DNA of 9,329 bases from contig JASJBO010000271.1 of assembly GCA_030066475.1 (NCBI GenBank), positions 1 to 9,329 of the forward strand, written 5' to 3'. The position numbers and the translations under genes were made by a program. Position 1 is the stretch's first letter, and every line of letters starts with the position of its first letter. The notes under the pieces are model-generated. The model did no database searches. It had not been told where the DNA came from and saw nothing but the letters and a program-made list of their open reading frames with translations. Source of the stretch: Myxococcota bacterium. Lineage in GTDB: Bacteria > Myxococcota_A > UBA9160 > PR03. Below, piece by piece: positions 1 to 7,225 of the stretch.

Positions 1-1836
1 GGGCAGGGCGACTCGCCGCGGCGGCGCATCCTCGACGCCGGCGATCTCGACGCCGGCGCCGGCCCGGGCCCGGACCGACCCGAGCTGGTGTACGCCAGCG
101 AGGACTGGAGCCTCGGCGACGCGGGTGTGCTGGTGCAGGTCTACGCGCTCGACGACCTGGGCGGGGGCGCCTTCGACCTGCCGCTTCGCGCGGAGCTCGT
201 CGACGAGACCTCGCCCGGCCTCTTCGCCCAGCCGAGCTGGGCGGTGACGGTGGGCGCCTTCGACGGCCCCGACGTGCGCCTGGGCGCTCCCGACGTCTCG
301 ACGGTCACCGAGATCACGCAGCCGCTGGTGCTGCTGCAGGCGCCGCCCGTCCACTTCGACATCCTGAGCGGCATCCCGTTCGACCTGAACGACTGCTTCC
401 CGCCGATGGTCTGCGACTTCCGCTCGACCTACGAGCGGCGCGACGTGATCCAGAGCTCGGTGGTGGCCGAGTTCCACGCCGACTGGGTGCTCTCCGAGGA
501 GCTCGAGGGCGACGTGAGCCTGGGCGGCACGACCGTGGCCGGGAGCCTGGCTTCCACCTTCGGGGTGGGCTTCTCGAAGGTGGAAGAGGAGCGCCGCGTC
601 GAGACCTTCGAGGTGGTGCAGACCGCGGACCTCGACGACTGGATCTACGCCGCGACCGTGACGTACGACCTGTGGGAGTACCCCGTGTTCGTGGGCGGCG
701 ACACCCAGCCGAGCGGCCACGTGCTGGTGGTGCGCCCGCGGCTCGGCGGCGCCGGTGGTGTCCGCCTCCGCTGGTTCAACTCCAAGAGCTGGACGGCGCA
801 GTCGTTCCTGCCCGACCACGAGGTGGGCAACGTGCTGTCCTACCGCGCAATCGCGCGGCCCGATGAGGCCAACGGCTACGCCGAGGAGGTGCGCTGGGCG
901 ACGAGCGACGCGCGCGGGCTCACGGCGCAGGGCGGGGGCGGCCTGTGGTCGATCGCGCTCCAGGACGTCTCGGTGGTGACGCGCTCGTACGAGTCGTTCT
1001 GGGACGTGGAGCAGGACTTCTCGGTCGAAGGCGTGGTGGAGTTCCCGATCGAGGCCTTCGACCCGGGCAGCGTGCGCCTCAAGGCGAGCGTGGCCGGCAC
1101 CTACGGCGAGTCGGCCGTGTCGACCCTGTCGATGAGCGTCGACAACTCGCTGGGCCTGCACTTCGACTTCGGTCCGCTCGCGCCCGGCATCGGCGAGACC
1201 GAGTACAGCGTGACGCCCTACGCCTACTGGGCGAAGAACGGCGCGCTCGTGCTCGCCTACGCGGCCGAGGTGGGAGAGGCCGGTCCGGGCGGGACGGACA
1301 CCTGGTGGGACGCGAACTACAAGAGTGCGCCCGACCCGACCTTCATCCTGCCCTGGAAGTACGACCCGGAGAAGGGCTTCCCGGTGCAGGACGAGGCCAA
1401 GCGCCAGCAGACGCGCGACATCCGCCTCGAGCCCTCCGACGCGCGCACGGGCGACGTGGTCGAGATCCAGGCCCGCATCCAGAACTACAGCCTGGTCGAC
1501 GCGCCGTCGGTGGGAGTGCGCTTCTACCTCGGCGATCCGCAGGACGGCGGCACGCGGATCTTCGGCGAGACCCCGGGCGAGATCGTGACGGGCGTGATTC
1601 CGCGCCGCGAGAGCAAGGTCGTCTCGATGCGCTGGCGCATCCCGCACGACCTCGACACGAACACGGCGCGCATCTACGCGGTGATCGACCCGAGCTTCGA
1701 CCTGGTCGAGCTCCAGGAGACCAACAACACCGGCTGGGCACCGTTCGTGATCCCGGCGCCGGAGCCGGGCCGCGGGCTCCTCGCGGCGGCGGCGCTGCTG
1801 AGCCTGGGGTGGATCCGAGGCAGGAACCGTTGCTAG
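1..1836 (+). CDS. Large exported PEP-CTERM protein with CARDB domain, 5' end outside the window
   Basis: The frame is open from the first base, so the true start lies upstream; a GTG at 88 would be an internal start and I do not use it. The visible part is 611 residues. Residues 10-30 (LDAGD/LDAGA, then PELVYAS) resemble the end of an FG-GAP/VCBS beta-propeller blade. Residues about 110-460 form a beta-rich, Trp/Tyr-containing region that I do not recognise. Residues about 473-585 look like a CARDB domain: an LEPSDARTGDVV strand, a RIQNYS strand, and the closing LVELQETNNTG that is typical of CARDB. The C terminus has PEPG (587-590), a hydrophobic helix and a short RGRNRC end, which is the layout of a PEP-CTERM exosortase signal. 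Inference: a surface or matrix protein exported by Sec and processed at the C terminus. It converges on the transporter gene. Export is fairly sure; the molecular role is unknown. Confidence 0.85.
   Translation, partial: GQGDSPRRRILDAGDLDAGAGPGPDRPELVYASEDWSLGDAGVLVQVYALDDLGGGAFDLPLRAELVDETSPGLFAQPSWAVTVGAFDGPDVRLGAPDVSTVTEITQPLVLLQAPPVHFDILSGIPFDLNDCFPPMVCDFRSTYERRDVIQSSVVAEFHADWVLSEELEGDVSLGGTTVAGSLASTFGVGFSKVEEERRVETFEVVQTADLDDWIYAATVTYDLWEYPVFVGGDTQPSGHVLVVRPRLGGAGGVRLRWFNSKSWTAQSFLPDHEVGNVLSYRAIARPDEANGYAEEVRWATSDARGLTAQGGGGLWSIALQDVSVVTRSYESFWDVEQDFSVEGVVEFPIEAFDPGSVRLKASVAGTYGESAVSTLSMSVDNSLGLHFDFGPLAPGIGETEYSVTPYAYWAKNGALVLAYAAEVGEAGPGGTDTWWDANYKSAPDPTFILPWKYDPEKGFPVQDEAKRQQTRDIRLEPSDARTGDVVEIQARIQNYSLVDAPSVGVRFYLGDPQDGGTRIFGETPGEIVTGVIPRRESKVVSMRWRIPHDLDTNTARIYAVIDPSFDLVELQETNNTGWAPFVIPAPEPGRGLLAAAALLSLGWIRGRNRC
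31..58 (+). repeat. 13-bp direct repeat, period 15, inside the first gene
   Basis: The string CTCGACGCCGGCG occurs at 31-43 and again at 46-58. In frame it encodes LDAGD then LDAGA, a period of five residues. It fits the Asp/Gly calcium loop of an FG-GAP-like repeat better than a DNA-level element. Confidence 0.6.
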
Positions 1837-1838
1837 CA

Positions 1839-1863
1839 GCTGGCCTGCCAGCGCTGCAGCGCT
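1839..1863. terminator. Two overlapping inverted repeats between convergent stop codons
   Basis: Only 25 bp separate the stop of the first gene from the stop of the transporter gene. This gap holds GCTGGC-CT-GCCAGC (1839-1852) and the perfect 14-bp palindrome AGCGCTGCAGCGCT (1850-1863), which share three bases and reach the transporter stop codon. Either could fold in RNA read from either strand and serve as a shared bidirectional terminator. Neither is followed by a clear run of T, so termination is inferred from position and symmetry. Confidence 0.35.
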
Positions 1864-4117
1864 ACGCGGGCCTGCGCGAAGCGCGCGGCGCCGGGCGCAG
1901 GCGCAGCAGCGTCGCCAGCGCGGGCAGCACCCAGGCCGTGGCCAGCATGCACATCGGCAGGCCCACCAGCAGCAGCACGGCCAGGCTCTCGATGCCCGGG
2001 TGCTTCGCGAAGAGCAGCGTCGACACGCTGGCGCAGGTGGTCGCCGTGGTCATCACCACCGCGGGTGCCACGGATCCCACCACCTCTTCGACGGACCGCT
2101 CGGGCTCCTCCTGCAGGCGGTGGGCCACGTGGATGCCATCGTCGACGCCGAGGCCCACGAGCAGGGGGATGCCGATCAGCGTCACCGTGTTGAAGACGAA
2201 GCCGAAGGCGTGGAGCAGGCCGCAGGCGGTCAGCCCGCCCACCACCACGGGCGTGAGGGCGAGCAGCGCGAGGCGCGCGCTGCGAAGGTCGAGCATCACC
2301 ACCAGCGCCACGAAGGCCAGCACCAGGGCCGTGATGCGCGGCATCCAGGGCCGATCGGTCCCGATCGACGCCTCGAAGACGGCCACCATCGAGGTGGCCT
2401 CGGGCGCGATCGCCTGCGCCGCGCGGCGCTCGGCGGCCGCGACGGCGGAGTCGAGCGCGGGCCGCGCAGCGAAGGCGTGGACCAGGAGCTCGCCGTCGGG
2501 GCCGCGCAGCCGCTCGTCCAGGGCCGCCGGCAGCGCGTCGAGCCGTGGCGGCCCGCGCCGTGCCGCGCGTGCGAGCAGGCCGATCGGATCGGGCGCGCGG
2601 TCGAGGCCCGCTGGCAGGGCGGCCAGCTGCCGTCTGCGTTCGTCGAGGTCGGCGGGGAACAGGAATGCGGCCGAGTCGACGCGGTCGAAGAGCGGCTCGC
2701 GCGCGTAGCGCGCGGTGAGCGCGCGGGCCTCCTCGAGGTCGCTCGCGGCAGCGACCCAGGGCCTCGGATCGAGGCCGTAGAGGGCGTGGATGCGTCGCGC
2801 CGTTTCGACCGCGCGGATCTCGCTCGAGAACACGCGCGACAGGTCGGTCTCGTAGCGCAGCTTCGGCAGCTCGACGGCGCCGAGGCACAGCAGCGCGAGC
2901 GCGAGCGCGAGCACGAGGCCGGGATGGCGGCAGCCGTGAGCGATCAGCGCCGCCGCGCCGGGAGTGCGCAGCGGCGCGGCGGCCGCGATGCCGCCGCGCC
3001 CGAGCCAGCGCTGCTGCGCGGGCAGCATCGCCAGCAGCAGCACCAGGCACACGAGCAGGCCGAGCCCGCCCGAGAAGCCCAGGCGCTGGAAGACGGGCTC
3101 CGGCGCGAGCATCAGCAGCAGGAAGGCCCCGCCCGAGGTGGTGCCGCTCGCGATCAGCCCGCGCCCGGTGCCCGCGACGGCGCGCTCGACGCTCGCGCCG
3201 AGCGTGCGGCCGGCGCTGCGTTCCTCGCGCACGCGCAGCAGCCAGTGGATCGCGAAGTCGACGCCGAGGCCGAAGATCATCACGCCGAACACGGACTCGA
3301 TCAGGGTGAGCTTGCCGCTGGCGCGGCCGACGACGCCGAGCGTCGCGCCGGCGGCGAGGAGCAGCGGCAGGGCCAGCCCCGCCAGCGCCGCGAAGCTGCC
3401 GGCGGCGCGGCGCAGCAGCAGCAGCACCAGCACGAGCGAGAGCGGCCCGAGCCAGCGCATGCGCGCGATCGTCGCCTCCTGCTCCTGCGTCACGATGGCG
3501 GCCATGCCGGCGAACTCGGCCGTCACGCCGCTGCCGGCGAGGGCGGCGCGCACGCGGCTGCGCAGCCGCGGGAAGCCGTCGGCGTCGAGCGCCGCCTCGA
3601 AGGGATCGTCGGCGAGCGTCACCAGCAGCAGTCGCGCGCCCTCGACGCGCGCCAGGCCGTGGCGCGCCTCGGCCGCCTCGAGCCCGGCGGCGAGGCGCTC
3701 GGCGGCCGCCTCGTCGCCCGGGTCGCGCGCCAGGGCGATCCACGCGTCGAAGACCTCGCGTGCCACCCACCACGGGGCGCGCTCGCGCAGCCACTCGGCA
3801 GGCGGCCCGGCGTACACGCTGCGCACTATTCGCTCGCCGCGCAGCGCTGCCTCGACCGCGCGCAGCGCCTCGTCGAGGCGCGTCTCGGGCCCCTCGAGCA
3901 GGACCGGCACCTGGCCGCCGAGCCCGTAGCGCTGCGACGCGCCGAAGTAGCGCGCCACCTCGGGGTGCTCGCGGTCCATCAGCCCGCCGAAGCTGAAGTC
4001 GACGGGCACGGTGAAGGCGAGCAGCGAGAGCGCCGCGCTCGGCAGCAGCGCGGCGAGCACCACGGCGCCGGGCCGACGCAGCGCCAGTCGAGCGAGCGCG
4101 GCGAGCAGGCGCACCAT
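1862..4117 (-). CDS. MMPL/RND-type inner-membrane transporter
   Basis: The product is a 751-residue polytopic protein built as two similar halves, as in RND/MMPL pumps. Each half has one N-terminal membrane helix (about 15-37 and 397-416), a large extracytoplasmic loop (about 38-220 and 418-592) and a cluster of helices (about 222-370 and 593-738). The family's signature in the helix four region appears twice: GLGVDFAIHW at 283-292 and GLGVDDGIHVAHR at 655-667. Their Asp residues are the likely proton-relay positions. Homologues move lipids or other hydrophobic compounds, for example hopanoids (HpnN) or mycobacterial lipids (MmpL). The substrate here cannot be read from the sequence, and no periplasmic adaptor or outer-membrane channel gene adjoins it. 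The ATG at 4117 puts a basic segment (RRP) before the first helix. It has no Shine-Dalgarno sequence but a TAGCCT box six bases upstream. It is divergent from the protease gene and convergent with the first gene. Confidence 0.92.
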   Translation of the reverse strand: MVRLLAALARLALRRPGAVVLAALLPSAALSLLAFTVPVDFSFGGLMDREHPEVARYFGASQRYGLGGQVPVLLEGPETRLDEALRAVEAALRGERIVRSVYAGPPAEWLRERAPWWVAREVFDAWIALARDPGDEAAAERLAAGLEAAEARHGLARVEGARLLLVTLADDPFEAALDADGFPRLRSRVRAALAGSGVTAEFAGMAAIVTQEQEATIARMRWLGPLSLVLVLLLLRRAAGSFAALAGLALPLLLAAGATLGVVGRASGKLTLIESVFGVMIFGLGVDFAIHWLLRVREERSAGRTLGASVERAVAGTGRGLIASGTTSGGAFLLLMLAPEPVFQRLGFSGGLGLLVCLVLLLAMLPAQQRWLGRGGIAAAAPLRTPGAAALIAHGCRHPGLVLALALALLCLGAVELPKLRYETDLSRVFSSEIRAVETARRIHALYGLDPRPWVAAASDLEEARALTARYAREPLFDRVDSAAFLFPADLDERRRQLAALPAGLDRAPDPIGLLARAARRGPPRLDALPAALDERLRGPDGELLVHAFAARPALDSAVAAAERRAAQAIAPEATSMVAVFEASIGTDRPWMPRITALVLAFVALVVMLDLRSARLALLALTPVVVGGLTACGLLHAFGFVFNTVTLIGIPLLVGLGVDDGIHVAHRLQEEPERSVEEVVGSVAPAVVMTTATTCASVSTLLFAKHPGIESLAVLLLVGLPMCMLATAWVLPALATLLRLRPAPRASRRPA

Positions 4118-4123
4118 CGTCGC

Positions 4124-4129
4124 AGGCTA
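4124..4129 (-). promoter_or_regulatory. Candidate -10 box (TAGCCT) for a leaderless transporter mRNA
   Basis: Read on the minus strand, TAGCCT is followed by exactly six bases (GCGACG) and then the ATG of the transporter. A start site the usual distance after such a -10 would fall at or next to the A of the ATG. No convincing -35 hexamer is visible 16-18 bp upstream, and no Shine-Dalgarno sequence precedes the ATG. The same spacing is seen before the genes at 4300 and 7226. Confidence 0.45.
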
Positions 4130-4162
4130 GCTCGCGCGTTCCTCGCGTCCCGCGTGCTGGCT

Positions 4163-4182
4163 CGAGCGAAGCGCTCGCGAAG
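4163..4182. repeat. Inverted and direct repeats in the divergent intergenic region
   Basis: CGAGCG (4163-4168) and CGCTCG (4172-4177) form a 6-bp inverted repeat around AAG. Overlapping it, GCGAAG occurs at 4166 and again at 4177, 11 bp apart, about one helical turn. The site lies between two divergent genes, so it could be an operator for one or both. In GC-rich DNA such short repeats also arise by chance. I see nothing else but GC-rich filler in 4130-4287, apart from the 10-bp palindrome GGCCCGGGCC at 4249-4258. Confidence 0.2.
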
Positions 4183-4287
4183 GCCCACCCGGTCCTGTTC
4201 CACCTGTCCGCGGCCGGGAGCTCTGCTCGCCAAGGACGCTTCGCCGCGGGCCCGGGCCGCGACGAGCTGGCGCGGCAACGCGTCTGG

Positions 4288-4293
4288 TAGACT
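4288..4293 (+). promoter_or_regulatory. Candidate -10 box (TAGACT) for a leaderless protease mRNA
   Basis: TAGACT matches four of six bases of the sigma-70 -10 consensus. It lies exactly six bases (GCCGCC) before the ATG at 4300, which would place the RNA start at or beside the start codon. There is no Shine-Dalgarno sequence between them and no clear -35 hexamer upstream. Confidence 0.45.
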
Positions 4294-4299
4294 GCCGCC

Positions 4300-7122
4300 A
4301 TGTCGCGCCGGATCGGACGCGGCCTCGCGGCCCCCGCGCTCGTGCTCGCGCTCGTCCTCTGGCCCGCGCCGAGCCAGCGCGCGCCCGAGCCCACGCAGGC
4401 GGGCGCCACCGCGCCGACCGCAGCGACGACCGGCCCGCCCGCGGAGCGGTCGGCGGCGGCAACGGGCCGCGCGACGCCCCGCGCGTCCGCGCCGGTGCCG
4501 AAGCAGCGCGGCGCGGTCACGCCGCTCGCCGCCACTGCGGCCGCACCCGAGCTGCGCGCACTCGCACGCTCCGCGCGACGTCCGACCGCGCGCCGCGCGG
4601 CCGTTCGGCAACGGCGCCACGGCCTCCACGCGATCGCGTCGCTGCGCGGGTCGGACGCGCTGTGGCTCGAGGGTCCCGTGCAGTCGATCGCAGGCTGGAC
4701 GCACGAGAGCTACCGCATCCAGAAGGACGGGCTCCCGGTCTTCAACGCGACGGGCCGGATCCACACGCGGGGTGCGCAGCTGCGGCAAACGGGACGGCTC
4801 GCGATCCCGCCGCTCGCCCGCGGCCCCGTGACCGTCGACGCGGAGGCCGCGCTCGCGCTCGCGCGCGACGCGGCACCGGGGCGCGGCGAGCGCAGCGTCC
4901 CGCGCGCGCAGCGGGGCTGGCACGCGCACGAGGGCGCGACCGTACCGGCCTGGCGCGTCACGCTCACGCGTGCGCTCCCGCTCGCGTCGTGGCGGATCAC
5001 GCTCGACGCGCGCAACGGCGCGGTCCTCGCGCGCGAGGACCTGCTCAAGACGGTCGAGGGCAGCGGCGTCGTCTACACGGAGAACGTCGTGACGACGCCC
5101 ACCCCGGTCGCGCAGTCGCTCCACGAGCTCGACGACTCGGGCTTTCTGCGCGGGCGCGTGACCCAGGTGTTCGACGTCCGCGAGCTCGAGGCCTTCCGCC
5201 CCGACGCGATGTTCCCGTTCGCGGAGGACGACCCCCGCTTCGTGCAGACGGCCGTCTACCGCGGGCTCACCGACGGCGCGCGCTACGCGGAGTCGCTCGG
5301 GCTGCCCCCGCTGACCGAACGCGTCCAGAGCTTCACGAACCTGATCGGCGGGCCGAACGACGAGCAGCTCAACAACGCGTTCTACGATCCGACGTTCCCG
5401 ATCTTCGGCTTCGGCAACGGCGACGGCGCGATCACCGCGAACCTCGGCACGGACTACGACGTCGCGGTCCACGAGATGGGCCACCACGTGTTCCAGCAGC
5501 TCGTCGATCCGACGGGCGAGGTCTCGTTGCGCTCGCTCGCGTCCATCAACGAGGGCTTCGCGGACACGCTGGCGGCGTTCCTCACCGGCGATCCCGAGAT
5601 CGGCGAGTCCACGATCCCGGGGCAGCCGTTCCTGCGCACGGTCGACAACGACGCGCTCTGGCCCGACGACGCGAGCCTCGTGCCGCACACCGAGGGCCGG
5701 ATCTTCAGCGGCCTCAACTGGGACCTCGCCCAGGAGTTCGGCATCGAGACGGCGGGCGAGATCCTGATCGCGGCGCTGCCGTTCCTCGATCCCGAGGCGA
5801 TCTTCCATGCGTCGGCGTACTACGACGCGCTCGTCGCGGGCGTGCAGGCCGTCAGCTTCTGGCGGCGGTCCCGGGTCGAGCGGCTCGCGGAGGCGCGCGG
5901 GCTGTTCGCGACGGACGATCTCGGCGTCGAGGGCTTTCTCGAGGAGGGCACGCCCGAGACGCGCGCCCTCGCGGACGAAGAGGTCCACGTCTGGATCTTC
6001 TCGGAGTTTCCCGACTCGCGTCGGGTGCGCTTCCAGCTCACGGGCGGGAGCGGCGACGCGGACCTCGTGGCCGGCCCGCTCGCGACCTTCGACATCTCGC
6101 TGCCCGACACGTACCTCTTCTCGGAGAACATCGGCCCGCTCGAGGACGTGCGGTTCACGACCGGCACCGTGCCGTCGGTGGACGACGACGACCTGTGGCT
6201 CGTGTTCGTCGTCGACTTCGGGGACGGGCGGCCGAGCACCTACACGCTCGAGACCTCGACCGTGCTGCCCGTTCCGGTGGTCGCGATCGGCGGCTCGCTC
6301 GTCGAGTCGATCGACGAGGGCGGCGATCTCGACCTCTACACGTTCGAGGGCAGGGCGGGCGAGATCGTGCGCGTCGAGGTCGAGGCGCTCGCGGAGAACA
6401 TGGACCTCTTCGCGAGCGTCTTCGACCCGATCGGCGTCGAGGTCTTCGGCGCGGACGACGACGCGGGCGGCGGACTCGACCCACTCATCCAGGGCGCCGA
6501 GCTCCCGCGCACGCAGCTCTACGGGCTCGCCGTGTTCTCGATCGTCGCGGACGTCGACCCGCGCGTGGGCACCGGCGACTACGAGCTGCGGCTCTCGCTC
6601 TGCGACAACGTCGGTCCGAACACCGACGGCGACGGACTCGCGGACGTCTGCGACGACGACGACGACGACGACGGCTTCGTCGACGCGTTCGACACCGAGC
6701 CGCTCGACGCGCTGCGGTGCCAGGACATCGAGGGCGACACGTGTGACGACTGCGGGGGCGGCGCGTTCGACCCGTTCGACGACGGCGCCAACAACGACGA
6801 CGACCACCTCTGCGACCTCGGAGATCCCGACGACGACAACGACGGGTGTGCGGACGACGACGATCCCGCTCCGCTCACGCCGAGTATCGACGACGACCTC
6901 GACCTCACGGGCGAGGACTGCGACAACTGCCCCGACGACCACAACCCCGGTCAGCTCGACTCCGACATGGACGGGCTCGGCGACGCCTGCGACCCGACGC
7001 CGATGCCCGAGCCCGGCGCGGGCGCGTCCGGCGCCGCGCTGCTGCTCGCGCTCGCGGCGCTCGGAAGAGCTCGAGACCGGGGAACGCGGCGGACTCGGAC
7101 GCGAGGCGCTGACGGCAGGTAG
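4300..7122 (+). CDS. Secreted zinc metallopeptidase (M4/M36-like) with TSP3-like and PEP-CTERM-like C terminus
   Basis: The 940-residue product is a secreted protease precursor. Residues 1-28 are a signal peptide (arginines, then a Leu/Ala core). An Ala/Pro/Arg-rich stretch follows to about 110. Residues about 113-250 look like the FTP propeptide (YRIQKDGLPVFNA at 138-150) and a PepSY-like strand pair (217-248), which inhibit and help fold the enzyme. The catalytic core has HEMGHH at 391-396: H391 and H395 bind zinc and E392 is the catalytic base. NEGFAD at 417-422 supplies E418 as third ligand, the gluzincin pattern. A PPC-like beta domain spans about 661-767. An Asp-rich, Cys-containing thrombospondin-3-like calcium-binding stretch spans 768-900. 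The tail has PEPG (903-906), a short hydrophobic helix and an Arg-rich end. The ATG is chosen because it leads directly into the signal peptide; it lacks a Shine-Dalgarno sequence. Its Leu (CTC) and Ala (GCG) codon preference differs from that of the lipase gene. The protease class is firm; M4 versus M36 is not. Confidence 0.9.
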   Translation: MSRRIGRGLAAPALVLALVLWPAPSQRAPEPTQAGATAPTAATTGPPAERSAAATGRATPRASAPVPKQRGAVTPLAATAAAPELRALARSARRPTARRAAVRQRRHGLHAIASLRGSDALWLEGPVQSIAGWTHESYRIQKDGLPVFNATGRIHTRGAQLRQTGRLAIPPLARGPVTVDAEAALALARDAAPGRGERSVPRAQRGWHAHEGATVPAWRVTLTRALPLASWRITLDARNGAVLAREDLLKTVEGSGVVYTENVVTTPTPVAQSLHELDDSGFLRGRVTQVFDVRELEAFRPDAMFPFAEDDPRFVQTAVYRGLTDGARYAESLGLPPLTERVQSFTNLIGGPNDEQLNNAFYDPTFPIFGFGNGDGAITANLGTDYDVAVHEMGHHVFQQLVDPTGEVSLRSLASINEGFADTLAAFLTGDPEIGESTIPGQPFLRTVDNDALWPDDASLVPHTEGRIFSGLNWDLAQEFGIETAGEILIAALPFLDPEAIFHASAYYDALVAGVQAVSFWRRSRVERLAEARGLFATDDLGVEGFLEEGTPETRALADEEVHVWIFSEFPDSRRVRFQLTGGSGDADLVAGPLATFDISLPDTYLFSENIGPLEDVRFTTGTVPSVDDDDLWLVFVVDFGDGRPSTYTLETSTVLPVPVVAIGGSLVESIDEGGDLDLYTFEGRAGEIVRVEVEALAENMDLFASVFDPIGVEVFGADDDAGGGLDPLIQGAELPRTQLYGLAVFSIVADVDPRVGTGDYELRLSLCDNVGPNTDGDGLADVCDDDDDDDGFVDAFDTEPLDALRCQDIEGDTCDDCGGGAFDPFDDGANNDDDHLCDLGDPDDDNDGCADDDDPAPLTPSIDDDLDLTGEDCDNCPDDHNPGQLDSDMDGLGDACDPTPMPEPGAGASGAALLLALAALGRARDRGTRRTRTRGADGR
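6651..6673 (+). repeat. Seven tandem GAC codons (poly-Asp microsatellite)
   Basis: Seven uninterrupted GAC codons at 6652-6672 encode seven Asp residues within the calcium-binding stretch of the protease. Shorter GAC runs follow downstream, for example near 6798, 6829 and 6853. Such trinucleotide runs can expand or contract in whole codons without breaking the frame. Confidence 0.9.
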
Positions 7123-7180
7123 ACGGCGAGCCCGACGTCGCCCGTCCAGAGCGCACGTCCCTGGCGCACCGGGGTGCCTT

Positions 7181-7197
7181 CAGCGGACCGCTGGTCC
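7181..7197 (+). other. Two mutually exclusive small hairpins in the 103-bp gap after the protease gene
   Basis: CAGCG-GAC-CGCTG (7181-7193) and GGACC-GCT-GGTCC (7185-7197) overlap, so only one can form at a time. They lie between the protease stop (7120-7122) and the next gene. No T-run follows, so a terminator call would be weak. The rest of 7123-7225 shows only the -10-like box near 7214. Confidence 0.25.
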
Positions 7198-7213
7198 TCA
7201 GCGGGAGTGGCGG

Positions 7214-7219
7214 TAACTT
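7214..7219 (+). promoter_or_regulatory. Candidate -10 box (TAACTT) for a leaderless mRNA of the small exported protein
   Basis: TAACTT matches only three of six bases of the -10 consensus (the outer TA and the final T). It sits exactly six bases (CCGGCC) before the ATG at 7226 and shares the GGTA context of the box before the protease gene. The purine-rich GGGAGTGG at 7203-7210 is too far from the ATG to be a normal ribosome binding site. Confidence 0.4.
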
Positions 7220-7225
7220 CCGGCC

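Noticed and set aside
88..90. GTG as the start of the first gene
   Set aside because: The frame is open to base 1 and the preceding residues fit an FG-GAP-like repeat; there is no signal peptide after this GTG, although the protein is clearly exported.
1833..4535. 900-codon minus-strand frame over the transporter
   Set aside because: Its translation is Arg/Ala low complexity, while the frame ending at 1862 gives a coherent two-fold membrane protein with both MMPL motifs.
2000..4831. 943-codon plus-strand frame
   Set aside because: Gln/His/Arg/Glu-rich shadow antisense to the transporter, running on across the divergent intergenic region into the protease gene.
3979..6942. 987-codon open frame on the minus strand
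   Set aside because: It is rich in Val/Arg/Glu runs, the mirror of GAC/GCG codons of the protease gene, and crosses two real genes and their intergenic region. It is a GC-rich shadow.
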